From contig DAOUTY010000108.1 in the NCBI GenBank assembly GCA_030668425.1, positions 1-6,141 of the forward strand: a DNA stretch of 6,141 bases, in the 5' to 3' direction. Position numbers and translations under genes: made by a program. Source of the stretch: Chloroflexota bacterium (lineage in GTDB: Bacteria; Chloroflexota; Dehalococcoidia; SZUA-161). Below are positions 1-6,074 of the stretch, piece after piece; within the stretch, counting starts at the first letter, position 1; each line of letters starts with the position of its first letter. The notes under the pieces were generated by a model. The model ran no database searches, had not been told where the DNA came from, and saw only the letters and a program-made list of their open reading frames with translations.

Positions 1-361
1 CGGCGTCGACACTAACAGTCCCTACGACCACATACGCATGAGGAACTTCGCGCCCAGCGGCGCGATGGCCGGGATCGACCGCTCACCGTTCCAGGTGTTC
101 GAGAACAGGCCGACGCCGGAGCTGGCCAACTATAGAACGCCTGTAAGTAATCTCTACGCCACAGGCGGCTGCTGGCATGTTGGCTCGAATGCCGGGGCAT
201 CTGAGTCCTACAACTGCTACAAGATCATTGCCACCGACATGGGGCTGGACAAACCCTGGGAGGAGCAGGGCAAGGAGGAGCCCGATTCGCTGGTGCAGGA
301 GCTGTGGAAAGTGAGGAAAAAAGCACAAGCGGCGGCTCCGCCCAATTACTCTTATCGCTAA
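1..361 (+). CDS. Phytoene-desaturase-like FAD oxidoreductase, C-terminal part only (5' end outside window)
   Basis: The reading frame is open from the first full codon at base 2 to the TAA at 359-361, about 119 residues, and the gene begins upstream of the window. An internal ATG at 38 is not taken as the start, because the residues before it (GVDTNSPYDHIR) already align with the complete paralogue at 1991-3718. By eye, 78 of the first 100 residues are identical to residues 460-559 of that protein without a gap. Shared blocks include ENRPTPELAN, TGGCWHVG, SYNCYKIIATDMGL and KPWEEQGKEEPDSLVQE. By analogy this is the C-terminal FAD/substrate-binding part of a COG1233-type amine-oxidase-fold flavoprotein. 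The final residues (KAQAAAPPNYSYR) differ from the paralogue. The substrate is unknown. Homology is certain, while the product name rests on the paralogue. Confidence 0.88.
   Translation, partial: GVDTNSPYDHIRMRNFAPSGAMAGIDRSPFQVFENRPTPELANYRTPVSNLYATGGCWHVGSNAGASESYNCYKIIATDMGLDKPWEEQGKEEPDSLVQELWKVRKKAQAAAPPNYSYR
2..301 (+). repeat. Duplicated flavoprotein 3' segment, copy 1
   Basis: Aligns without gaps, at an offset of 3366 bases, to 3368-3667. It encodes 100 residues, 78 of them identical. The 32 bases at 257-288 are identical to 3623-3654, including every synonymous position. Upstream parts differ at many third positions. Confidence 0.85.
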
Positions 362-369
362 CGACAGGG

Positions 370-383
370 GGCGCGCTTGCGCC
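370..383 (+). terminator. GC-only hairpin just after the first stop codon (weak terminator candidate)
   Basis: Stem GGCGC (370-374), loop GCTT, stem GCGCC (379-383), lying 8 bases after the TAA of the partial flavoprotein gene. No run of T follows (the next bases are GAATTCC), so it is not a standard intrinsic terminator. It could slow transcription, protect a 3' end or have no role. The rest of the 362-450 gap shows nothing else convincing apart from the ribosome binding site at its end. Confidence 0.22.
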
Positions 384-436
384 GAATTCCATTATAGTCG
401 AGTGAACAACGAATCCACACAGCAACAAACCAGATT

Positions 437-444
437 GAGGTGAT
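437..444 (+). promoter_or_regulatory. Ribosome binding site of the CoA-transferase A gene
   Basis: GAGGTGAT is an eight-base match to the anti-Shine-Dalgarno complement, six bases before the ATG at 451. It fixes that start. The ATG at 443 overlapping it is out of frame. Confidence 0.8.
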
Positions 445-450
445 GGATAT

Positions 451-1272
451 ATGCCAATAAACAAGATAGTAGCCAGCTTCGATGAAGCGGTGGCTGATAT
501 AGAAGATGGCGCTGTGATCATGGTCGGTGGCTTCGGCACGGTAGTCAGTACACCAAGCTGCCTGCTGGAGGCAGTGTACCGAAAAGGAGCCAAGAATCTT
601 ACTACGGTATCCAATAGCAGTGGTTTCGGCGCCGATATATGGAGGATGCAGGGTGCACCATTCCCCGAGGATATGGATATTCTGGTAAGAAACGAGCGCA
701 TAAAGAAGGCTATCGTTTCCGCCCCGGTGAGCGCACTTTATGTAAATAACTTCGAGAAACTGCTGAGAGCGGGAAAGGTCGACATAGAGATGGTCCCACA
801 AGGTACGCTGGCGGAGCGCGTCAGGGCAGCCAAGGCAGGACTGGGCGGTGTGTACATTCCTACGGGAATAGGAACGGTAGTGGAGGAGGGGAAGGAGAAA
901 AAGGTCATCGATGGCCGCGAGTACCTGCTGGAACTCCCTATCAAGGCCGATTTCGCCCTGATACACGCTCACAAGGGTGACCGCTGGGGCAACCTGGTCT
1001 ACAGAGGAACATCGAGAACCTTCAACCCCACCATGGCCGGTGCGGCCAGGGTGACCATCGCCGAGGTCGACGAGATCGTGGAGCTGGGGGAACTCGATCC
1101 AGAGTGCATCGTTACCCCAGGGGTATATGTGGATAGGGTGGTGGAACGTCCCAAAGTGGCTCCTGCCCAAGAAGGAGAGATAACCGACACCCAGGCACTG
1201 GAATCCACAAGGAGGTTCCGGGAGGAAGTGGAGGCCGTCAAGAGGACTAAGGAGAGGGGTGGCGCACAATGA
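451..1272 (+). CDS. 3-oxoacid-type CoA-transferase, subunit A
   Basis: This 273-residue protein is the alpha subunit of a two-subunit family I CoA transferase (ScoA/AtoD/PcaI type). Such enzymes move CoA between a donor acyl-CoA and a free carboxylic acid in the cytoplasm. Diagnostic segments are the glycine-rich VGGFG loop (residues 25-29), QGTLAERVRAAKAGLGG (117-133) followed by VYIPTGIGT (134-142), and the block WGNLVYRGTSRTFNPTMAGA, which is typical of 3-oxoacid CoA-transferase A subunits. The ATG has a strong ribosome binding site. The stop overlaps the start of the B subunit by four bases (ATGA), indicating translational coupling. The protein is longer than the usual roughly 230-240 residues because of a charged tail from about residue 232 (ERPKVAPAQ onwards), rich in Glu, Arg and Lys. 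The acid and CoA donor cannot be read from sequence. Context suggests a substrate handled by the flanking flavoproteins. Confidence 0.93.
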   Translation: MPINKIVASFDEAVADIEDGAVIMVGGFGTVVSTPSCLLEAVYRKGAKNLTTVSNSSGFGADIWRMQGAPFPEDMDILVRNERIKKAIVSAPVSALYVNNFEKLLRAGKVDIEMVPQGTLAERVRAAKAGLGGVYIPTGIGTVVEEGKEKKVIDGREYLLELPIKADFALIHAHKGDRWGNLVYRGTSRTFNPTMAGAARVTIAEVDEIVELGELDPECIVTPGVYVDRVVERPKVAPAQEGEITDTQALESTRRFREEVEAVKRTKERGGAQ

Positions 1273-1952
1273 GCGACAATCTTCGGGGAAAGGAAAGGCT
1301 GGACAGGCAGATAATCGCCCTTCGTGTAGCCAAAGAGTTCCAGGACGGCGATGTAGTGAATTTGGGGATCGGGATTCCTATGCTAGCCTCAAACTTCGTA
1401 CCCGCGGGCAGAGAAGTTGTGTTCCACAGCGAGAACGGTGTTCTCGGCTTCGGAGAGGTAACACTCCCCGGAGAGGGTGACCTCGACATAGTCAACGCCG
1501 GCGGCCAAACCGTACGTCCGCAGCCAGGGATGTGCTTCTTCGGCCACGATGAATCATTCGCAATCGTCAGGGGAGGGCACCTGGACATCAGCGTAATGGG
1601 AGCCTATCAGGTTTCCGAGAAGGGTGATCTGGCCAACTATATGGTGCCGGAGAGGGAAGTCGGTACCATCGGCGGTGCTATGGACCTCGCCCAAGGGGCC
1701 AGGAGGCTTATTATTGCGATGAACCACACCACCAAAGAAGGTGAGCCCAGGATAGTGAAGAAGTGCAGCTACCTGCTTACGGCACCCGAGTGCGTTGATC
1801 TCATCGTAACCGATATCGCAGTTATCGAGGTAACAGACCGCGGACTTGTTCTCAAAGAGGTGGCGCCAGGCTGGACCCCTGAGGAGGTTCAGAGCATGAC
1901 CGAGCCCACGCTCATCGTTGACCCTGAGTGTCATGACATTGAGTTGATGTGA
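1269..1952 (+). CDS. 3-oxoacid-type CoA-transferase, subunit B
   Basis: This 227-residue protein is the beta subunit partner of the preceding gene and carries the catalytic residue. The motif SENGVLGFG spans residues 54-62, and Glu55 is the expected nucleophile that forms the glutamyl-CoA thioester in family I CoA transferases. Other family segments are NLGIGIP (31-37), GGHLDISVMGAYQVSEKGDLANYMVP (split here as GGHLDISVMGAYQV and SEKGDLANYMVP), GGAMDLAQGARR and the C-terminal LTAPECVDLIVTDIAVIEV. Because Glu55 is intact, this is expected to be a true transferase and not an IpdB-like ring-opening hydrolase, which lacks it. The ATG at 1269 overlaps the A-subunit stop and is preceded by the purine-rich GAGAGGGGTGG inside that gene. 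Length is close to the usual ScoB size. Substrate specificity (acetoacetate, oxoadipate, a longer acid or another) is undetermined. Confidence 0.94.
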   Translation: MSDNLRGKERLDRQIIALRVAKEFQDGDVVNLGIGIPMLASNFVPAGREVVFHSENGVLGFGEVTLPGEGDLDIVNAGGQTVRPQPGMCFFGHDESFAIVRGGHLDISVMGAYQVSEKGDLANYMVPEREVGTIGGAMDLAQGARRLIIAMNHTTKEGEPRIVKKCSYLLTAPECVDLIVTDIAVIEVTDRGLVLKEVAPGWTPEEVQSMTEPTLIVDPECHDIELM

Positions 1953-1977
1953 CCTAGTTTTACACAAGTAGATCTTG

Positions 1978-1985
1978 GGAAGGAG
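1978..1985 (+). promoter_or_regulatory. Ribosome binding site deciding a GTG start
   Basis: GGAAGGAG ends five bases before the GTG at 1991. It supports GTG as the start of the large flavoprotein. The next in-frame Met is residue 22, which would cut away the FAD-binding strand and loop. Confidence 0.78.
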
Positions 1986-1990
1986 CTATC

Positions 1991-3718
1991 GTGGCCGATC
2001 TGACATTTGACGCAGTGATATGCGGAGGAGGGAATAAAGCGCTGCTGCTTGCTATGTACCTGACCAGGTATGCGGGCATGAGCGTTGGCATTTTCGAAAG
2101 GAGACATGAAATCGGGGGCGGCCTGGCCACCGAGGAGATATCGGCCCCGGGGTTTCGCGGCAATACCCACGCCAATATAATCCTTCCGTGGTACTACTCA
2201 CCAATCTGGCGTGATTTCCCCGAGTTCTGGGATTACGGGGCTCAATGGGACCAGTATCTCTGCAGTGCTGGTGCGGTTTTTGAGAACAACAGTACCTGCC
2301 TCGCCATGTACAGTGAAAAACAAGATCCAACCCAAGAGCGTACCGCGAAAGAAATCGCGCGATTTTCAGAAAAAGATGCCGAGAAGTGGCTCAAGCTTTG
2401 GAGCGTAGTACTGAGCGACGAGTACCAGAGGGTGCATGCGGACAGTATTTTCAACCCTTGGGAGTGGAAGGTTGCTCCCGAGTATATGGAAAGGCAGATG
2501 GCTGTATATCCGCTGGCTGTAGAAGCTGGATTCGATCCGGACTCACTGCTCCTGGCTGCCACCCCCATGCGTGCGGTGCGGGAATGGTTCGACAGCCCTG
2601 AACTGCAGTACTGCGTTCTGAGGACTCTCGTTTCATTTGCGATCGATGTCAGCGACCAAGCACTCGGAGCTCAGACACTCGGGACGACAGGTACTCTATT
2701 GAGTATAGGGTATGCTCGAGGCGGGACCCACCAGATAGCCCACGCTGCCCACCAGGTCCTGGTGCAGGAGGGCTGCAAATTCTTCACCCACGCCGAGGTA
2801 GAGAAGGTCATTATCGAGAATGGGACCGCCACGGGAATTCGCCTCACCGATGGCAGCGAAATTAAAGCGAATAAGCTTGTGGTCACCGCAGGCCTCAGTC
2901 CATGGCAGCTAGTCGATTTGATGGGCAGAGATGTCATCGGTGAGAAAATTGCGCGCCGTATAGATAATTTGTCAACAAACAATATTGGCAATCTAATGTG
3001 GTACAGCTTTGCTCTCAACGAAGCCCCCAGGTACAAAGCCGAGGAATTCAATCCGGATATACATGAGACCATGTGGCTCGGCCTGGCCCCGGACTCCGAC
3101 GCCGAGCACGTCGCCAGGGAGTGCAAATGGGCTAAGCTGGGGATGCTTCCGCCCATCGAGGACTATAATCCTGTTGTCTGGTGTCATAGCCTCGCCGACC
3201 CCTCGTACGCGCCCCCGGGTAAGCACGTCGCCCAGAACGAGATGCAGGGGCCCCGCGCCAGTGACCTTACTGAGAGGGAATGGCTCAAGCTGAAGAAACA
3301 GTTTGCCGAGGACATGATCACCGTTTGGGAGAAGCACGCCCCTAACATGAACTGGGAGAATATCATAGGTATCGACACCAACAGCCCCTACGACTGCCTG
3401 CGGATGAAAAATCTCGCTCCCCATGGTAACTTCTCCGGCATTGACCATTCCTCGTTCCAGTTTTACGAGAATAGACCGACGCCCGAACTGGCAAATCATA
3501 GGACCCCGGTAAAGAATCTGTACTGCACGGGAGGCTGCTGGCATGTGGGAGGGGAGGCCAGTGCAAATCAGTCCTACAATTGCTACAAAATCATAGCCAC
3601 TGACATGGGGCTGGGCAAACCATGGGAGGAGCAGGGCAAGGAGGAGCCCGATTCCCTGGTTCAAGAGGTTCGGAAGACAGTTCAGAAAGCGCGCGACTCG
3701 TTCAAGCGCAACCCATAG
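1991..3718 (+). CDS. Phytoene-desaturase-like NAD(P)/FAD-dependent oxidoreductase (paralogue of the left-edge gene)
   Basis: A 575-residue flavoprotein of the COG1233 group (CrtI/RetSat-like), expected to oxidise or reduce carbon-carbon bonds using FAD. It starts at GTG. The N-terminal Rossmann segment DAVICGGGNKALLLA (residues 7-21) leads to GIFERR, where Glu36 should bind the ADP ribose, then to IGGGLATEE (41-49). The dinucleotide motif is GGGNKA at 12-17, with Ala in place of the third glycine of GxGxxG. A middle domain includes GYARGGTHQIAHA and the FAD-contact region EVEKVIIENGTATGIRLTDG, a pattern usual in this superfamily. The C-terminus has TPVKNLYCTGGCWHVGG (residues 505-521), not the usual PGG-rich CrtI ending. 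It is somewhat longer than typical members (about 490-550). It follows the CoA-transferase B gene by 38 bases. No membrane segment or signal peptide is evident. The substrate is unknown, and without carotenoid genes nearby a carotenoid role is unsupported. Confidence 0.87.
   Translation: MADLTFDAVICGGGNKALLLAMYLTRYAGMSVGIFERRHEIGGGLATEEISAPGFRGNTHANIILPWYYSPIWRDFPEFWDYGAQWDQYLCSAGAVFENNSTCLAMYSEKQDPTQERTAKEIARFSEKDAEKWLKLWSVVLSDEYQRVHADSIFNPWEWKVAPEYMERQMAVYPLAVEAGFDPDSLLLAATPMRAVREWFDSPELQYCVLRTLVSFAIDVSDQALGAQTLGTTGTLLSIGYARGGTHQIAHAAHQVLVQEGCKFFTHAEVEKVIIENGTATGIRLTDGSEIKANKLVVTAGLSPWQLVDLMGRDVIGEKIARRIDNLSTNNIGNLMWYSFALNEAPRYKAEEFNPDIHETMWLGLAPDSDAEHVARECKWAKLGMLPPIEDYNPVVWCHSLADPSYAPPGKHVAQNEMQGPRASDLTEREWLKLKKQFAEDMITVWEKHAPNMNWENIIGIDTNSPYDCLRMKNLAPHGNFSGIDHSSFQFYENRPTPELANHRTPVKNLYCTGGCWHVGGEASANQSYNCYKIIATDMGLGKPWEEQGKEEPDSLVQEVRKTVQKARDSFKRNP
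3368..3667 (+). repeat. Duplicated flavoprotein 3' segment, copy 2
   Basis: Partner of 2-301, lying inside the complete flavoprotein gene (residues 460-559). The homology ends shortly after the KPWEEQGKEEPDSLVQE block. The downstream intergenic sequences of the two copies (from 362 and from 3719) show no similarity, so the duplicated unit appears limited to the gene. Confidence 0.85.
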
Positions 3719-3785
3719 CATAATGAGGGATATCCTTTCTACACGAATCAAAGTAGCAAGAGACATAAGTCGCAAACGGGTTATA

Positions 3786-3798
3786 AGCCCTTGGGGCT
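3786..3798 (+). other. Small hairpin in the leader of the second complete flavoprotein gene
   Basis: AGCCC (3786-3790), loop TTG, GGGCT (3794-3798), about 15 bases before the ribosome binding site and without a following T-run. It may be chance, or a weak structure in the 107-base gap 3719-3825. No convincing promoter is visible in that gap. Confidence 0.2.
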
Positions 3799-3812
3799 AC
3801 GAAACAGCTACA

Positions 3813-3820
3813 AAAGGAGG
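3813..3820 (+). promoter_or_regulatory. Strong ribosome binding site of the second complete flavoprotein gene
   Basis: AAAGGAGG ends five bases before the ATG at 3826, a near-perfect Shine-Dalgarno sequence that fixes the start. It is stronger than those of the other genes here except the thiolase-like one. Confidence 0.85.
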
Positions 3821-3825
3821 CCGAA

Positions 3826-5457
3826 ATGGCGAATGAGTACGATGTAATCATTATAGGCAGCGGCCCGAATGGCCTGGAAATCGGCGCCTACCTGAGCAAA
3901 GCGGGCCAGAGGGTCTTACTTCTAGAGAAACGGTATGAGGCGGGGGGAGGGCTGGCCACCGAACAGATAACCCTCCCCGATTACTTTCACAATACACATG
4001 CAGTATTCCACATGATGGTGGACTATGCTCCGGTGTATCAGGACTTCAAGCTGGAAGAGCAGTACCTCGTCAAGCATATCTTTCCCGAACTTCAGTGGGC
4101 AATGCCTCTACCCGACGGGAAGTGCATTTGCGTCTACACCGACCCAGAGAAGACATGCGCCTCAATAGCCAAGTTCTCCCAGAAGGATGCCGATGCCTAC
4201 CGCGATATGTACCGTGAGTGCGACGAATTGATGAGGGAGATTGTCGGACCCCAAACCTTCGTCAAGCCCGAACCGGCCCCTCTTATGGCTGCCAGAGCGG
4301 AAGCAAGTGAGCTGGGAAGAAAGCTCACTGACTACTCGGAGAAAACCCCCGATGATGTCATCAAGGAGAGGTTTGAAAACGATCATGTCAGAACGCTGAT
4401 GCTCTACACTGTCTGTCACTGGGGCCTCGACTACAGCCAGTCGGGAGTTGGCTATCTCATTCCCCTGTACTTCAACCGGATGTCCAACTATCGGCTGACC
4501 GCAGGAGGATCCCACAGGGTCTCCAACGCCCTGCTCAAAGCGACCTTCGAGAATCAGGGGCAGATTAGAACGAGTGCCCAGATCAAGCGGATCATAGTAG
4601 AGAACGGGACCGCCAAAGGGGTAGAACTCGACGACGGCACCCAGATTATGGCCACCAAGGCGGTCGTGAGCACTATCGACCTGCACCAGACATTCCTCAA
4701 GTATGTTGGTGAAGACAACCTGGAGAGCGATTTCGTAGCAATGGTCAATGCCTGGCAGTGGGAGAAGTGGAGCCTGTGCGACCTGCACTTGGCCCTGGAA
4801 GAACCACCCCATTTCAAGGCGGCCGAGTCCAATCCCGACGTCGACAAGGCATTCATGTATGTCCTCGGTTATGAGAGCTCAGACGAGTTGAGACATGAAT
4901 GGGACTTGATGAATACGGGGGAACTGCCGGAGAGGGCAGGTTACATAGCTTCCTTCCCCAGCGTCCACGATCCTTACCAGGCTCCTCCGGGAAGGGCTTC
5001 CGGCCTCCTTACGCAAATGGCTCCCTTCGAACTGAAGGACGGCGGGTCAGAGAAATGGTTGAAGTACAAATTCAGGGAGCAGATCGCCGAGTACCAGTTG
5101 TCCACGCTGGAGAAGTATGCTCCCAATATCACCAAGGACAAAGTGCTGTGGTGGAACATAACCACACCGGCCGATATCCAAAACAAGTTCCCCAATATGG
5201 TTAGAGGGTCCTACAAGCAGGGGCAATATCATCCGTTGCAGATGGGCTTTCTTAGACCCAACCAAGAGTGCTCTCACAACGTAACACCGATAAAGAACCT
5301 GTTCGTAGGAGGGGCAGGCGTATGGCCCGGCGGCTGTGTCATATGGGGCCCCGGATACGTCTGCGCCAATACCATAGCCGAGGAATGCGGAATAGAGAAA
5401 TGGTGGAAGGAGTCTGAGATTGTGACCCGAGCACGCGAGAATGGTTACATACTCTGA
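3826..5457 (+). CDS. Phytoene-desaturase-like NAD(P)/FAD-dependent oxidoreductase with canonical FAD motifs
   Basis: A 543-residue COG1233-type flavoprotein. The N-terminus has a complete FAD-binding motif, DVIIIGSGPNGLEIG, with GxGxxG at residues 11-16. RVLLLEKR follows with Glu34 as the ribose-binding acid, then AGGGLATEQ (39-47). The middle carries YRLTAGGSHRVSNAL and IKRIIVENGTAKGVELDDG, matching the FAD-domain strand pattern of the neighbour. The C-terminal FAD domain is TPIKNLFVGGAGVWPGG (487-503) followed by CVIWGPGY (504-511), close to the CrtI-family pattern. It shares the LATE, NTHA and KFSQKDA/RFSEKDA positions with the 575-residue neighbour, so the two are homologous but clearly diverged. 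They probably act in the same pathway, perhaps on successive intermediates or as a complex; this is inference. No signal peptide or membrane span is visible, and the substrate is unknown. Confidence 0.9.
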   Translation: MANEYDVIIIGSGPNGLEIGAYLSKAGQRVLLLEKRYEAGGGLATEQITLPDYFHNTHAVFHMMVDYAPVYQDFKLEEQYLVKHIFPELQWAMPLPDGKCICVYTDPEKTCASIAKFSQKDADAYRDMYRECDELMREIVGPQTFVKPEPAPLMAARAEASELGRKLTDYSEKTPDDVIKERFENDHVRTLMLYTVCHWGLDYSQSGVGYLIPLYFNRMSNYRLTAGGSHRVSNALLKATFENQGQIRTSAQIKRIIVENGTAKGVELDDGTQIMATKAVVSTIDLHQTFLKYVGEDNLESDFVAMVNAWQWEKWSLCDLHLALEEPPHFKAAESNPDVDKAFMYVLGYESSDELRHEWDLMNTGELPERAGYIASFPSVHDPYQAPPGRASGLLTQMAPFELKDGGSEKWLKYKFREQIAEYQLSTLEKYAPNITKDKVLWWNITTPADIQNKFPNMVRGSYKQGQYHPLQMGFLRPNQECSHNVTPIKNLFVGGAGVWPGGCVIWGPGYVCANTIAEECGIEKWWKESEIVTRARENGYIL

Positions 5458-5516
5458 GACGGTGACCAATGCGCTCGAAAAACGATACACTAATAGGTCA
5501 AGGGGGTTAGTTTAGT

Positions 5517-5768
5517 ATGTTGATGAGGTCAACAGGTCTTGGAAAGACAGAGCTGAAGGGAAAGGTCGACCAAGTACAGCGTCAAGGTGACTTCCTCATT
5601 ATGTATGTGGATGTCGTTGACCCTGTGAAGTGGAGGCTTCGAGTAGGCCTGGATTTCAAAGACCTAATAAAGGTCGCGTCCTGCATGGCCAAAGGTGCGA
5701 TTCTGAGGTTCCTATTCTCTCCCAAGCAGTGGGGCAAGAAGGAACCCGATCATCCCGGAGACTTCTAG
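5517..5768 (+). CDS. Small unrecognised protein, 83 residues
   Basis: I do not recognise this protein. An in-frame stop at 5508-5510 limits the start to the ATG at 5517 or the one at 5523. The AGGGGG at 5501-5506 is ten bases before the first, which favours it. Residues 12-45 look like two or three beta strands (ELKGKVDQVQRQG, then DFLIMYVDVVD, then KWRLRVGL), followed by an amphipathic helix (about 47-67, FKDLIKVASCMAKGAILRFL) and a polar, proline-containing tail (KKEPDHPGDF). There is no signal peptide, clear membrane span, metal-binding cysteine cluster or catalytic motif. The gene lies 59 bases after the flavoprotein and before a thiolase-like gene, so it is probably part of the same unit, perhaps as an accessory or binding protein. 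Amino-acid use looks like real coding sequence, and the strand agrees with its neighbours. Confidence 0.7.
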   Translation: MLMRSTGLGKTELKGKVDQVQRQGDFLIMYVDVVDPVKWRLRVGLDFKDLIKVASCMAKGAILRFLFSPKQWGKKEPDHPGDF

Positions 5769-5776
5769 CTGAACTC
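5767..5776 (+). repeat. 10-base direct repeat, left copy (possible target-site duplication)
   Basis: AGCTGAACTC, identical to 6005-6014. It overlaps the last two bases of the TAG stop of the small gene. It is also the left arm of a 5-base inverted pair AGCTG/CAGCT (5767-5771 and 5779-5783). Confidence 0.5.
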
Positions 5777-6004
5777 GGCAGCTTCTTATGAGATACCGCC
5801 TCTATCAAGGGACCATCTCTGTGGCCTGCACCGCCAGTGCCACATCCCTGGATATATTGGCAGGATGTTCCGGACTTCCGTGGCCCATGTTTGCGTAGCG
5901 CTTAGACCTGGGTTGGGTTTCATAACCGAGACAAAACTAGAGGGCAGCAGCATTCGAGAGCGAGGATGCCCAGCAAGGCCTGATGGTGGTCTCAAATAAG
6001 CGGA
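5777..6004. mobile_element. Possible short non-autonomous transposable element (MITE-like)
   Basis: This 228-base block has no credible gene and lies between two copies of AGCTGAACTC. Its ends form an imperfect inverted repeat. On the left is GCTTCTTATGAGATACC (5781-5797). The reverse complement of 5985-6001 reads GCTTATTTGAGACCACC. Allowing one-base gaps, about 13 of 18 columns match. Removing the block plus one direct repeat would shorten the gap between the small gene and the thiolase-like gene from 306 to 68 bases, in line with the other gaps in the cluster. It encodes no transposase, so it would have moved in trans. Internal short inverted repeats include TGCCA/TGGCA (5838-5842 and 5858-5862). 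Chance remains possible because the terminal repeats are imperfect and start three to four bases inside the direct repeats. Confidence 0.38.
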
Positions 6005-6014
6005 AGCTGAACTC
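6005..6014 (+). repeat. 10-base direct repeat, right copy (possible target-site duplication)
   Basis: AGCTGAACTC, identical to 5767-5776. The match does not extend on either side (T against A before it, G against A after it), as expected for a target duplication of fixed length. Confidence 0.5.
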
Positions 6015-6016
6015 AA

Positions 6017-6032
6017 AGTTGATCTTTCAACT
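6017..6032 (+). other. Small hairpin upstream of the thiolase-like gene
   Basis: AGTTGA (6017-6022), loop TCTT, TCAACT (6027-6032): a perfect six-base stem about 30 bases before the ribosome binding site, outside the putative element. It could be a regulatory stem, a small operator or chance. No T-run follows. Confidence 0.25.
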
Positions 6033-6062
6033 CAGTTGCGAGTGGACAGATGTTAGTACAGT

Positions 6063-6069
6063 AAGGAGG
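6063..6069 (+). promoter_or_regulatory. Ribosome binding site of the thiolase-like gene
   Basis: AAGGAGG ends five bases before the ATG at 6075. The nearby ATG at 6071 runs into TGA after three codons, so 6075 is the start. Confidence 0.82.
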
Positions 6070-6074
6070 CATGT

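Noticed and set aside
38..361. Treating the ATG at 38 as the start of a complete 107-residue gene
   Set aside because: Homology to the full-length paralogue continues upstream to the first base of the window, so this is an internal Met of a truncated gene.
358..1269. Long antisense open frame of 303 codons opposite the CoA-transferase A gene
   Set aside because: It mirrors a strongly supported gene on the other strand, has no recognisable domain and shows an odd residue composition rich in His, Cys and Tyr, so it is a codon-bias shadow.
451..1952. IpdAB-type steroid ring-opening hydrolase instead of a CoA transferase
   Set aside because: Subunit B keeps the catalytic Glu in SENGVLGFG, which IpdB lacks, and the other motifs match 3-oxoacid CoA-transferases.
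2993..3775. Antisense open frame of 260 codons opposite the end of the 575-residue flavoprotein
   Set aside because: No family similarity and no convincing ribosome binding site. The sense strand here is coding beyond doubt, because its paralogue is conserved.
5462..5491. Sigma-70-like promoter before the small gene (GTGACC and TACACT, 18 bases apart)
   Set aside because: Each box matches the consensus at only four of six positions, which is expected by chance in a gap of this size.
5767..5783. Intrinsic terminator after the small gene (AGCTG ... CAGCT)
   Set aside because: The stem is only five bases, it overlaps the stop codon and it lacks a T-run. The left arm is better explained as part of the 10-base direct repeat.
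5786..6016. Minus-strand open frame of 76 codons in the long gap
   Set aside because: Its composition (many Arg, Pro, Trp and Ser) looks unlike its neighbours, it has no clear ribosome binding site or domain, and it lies almost wholly inside the putative mobile element. It may be a decayed element reading frame but cannot be supported as a gene.
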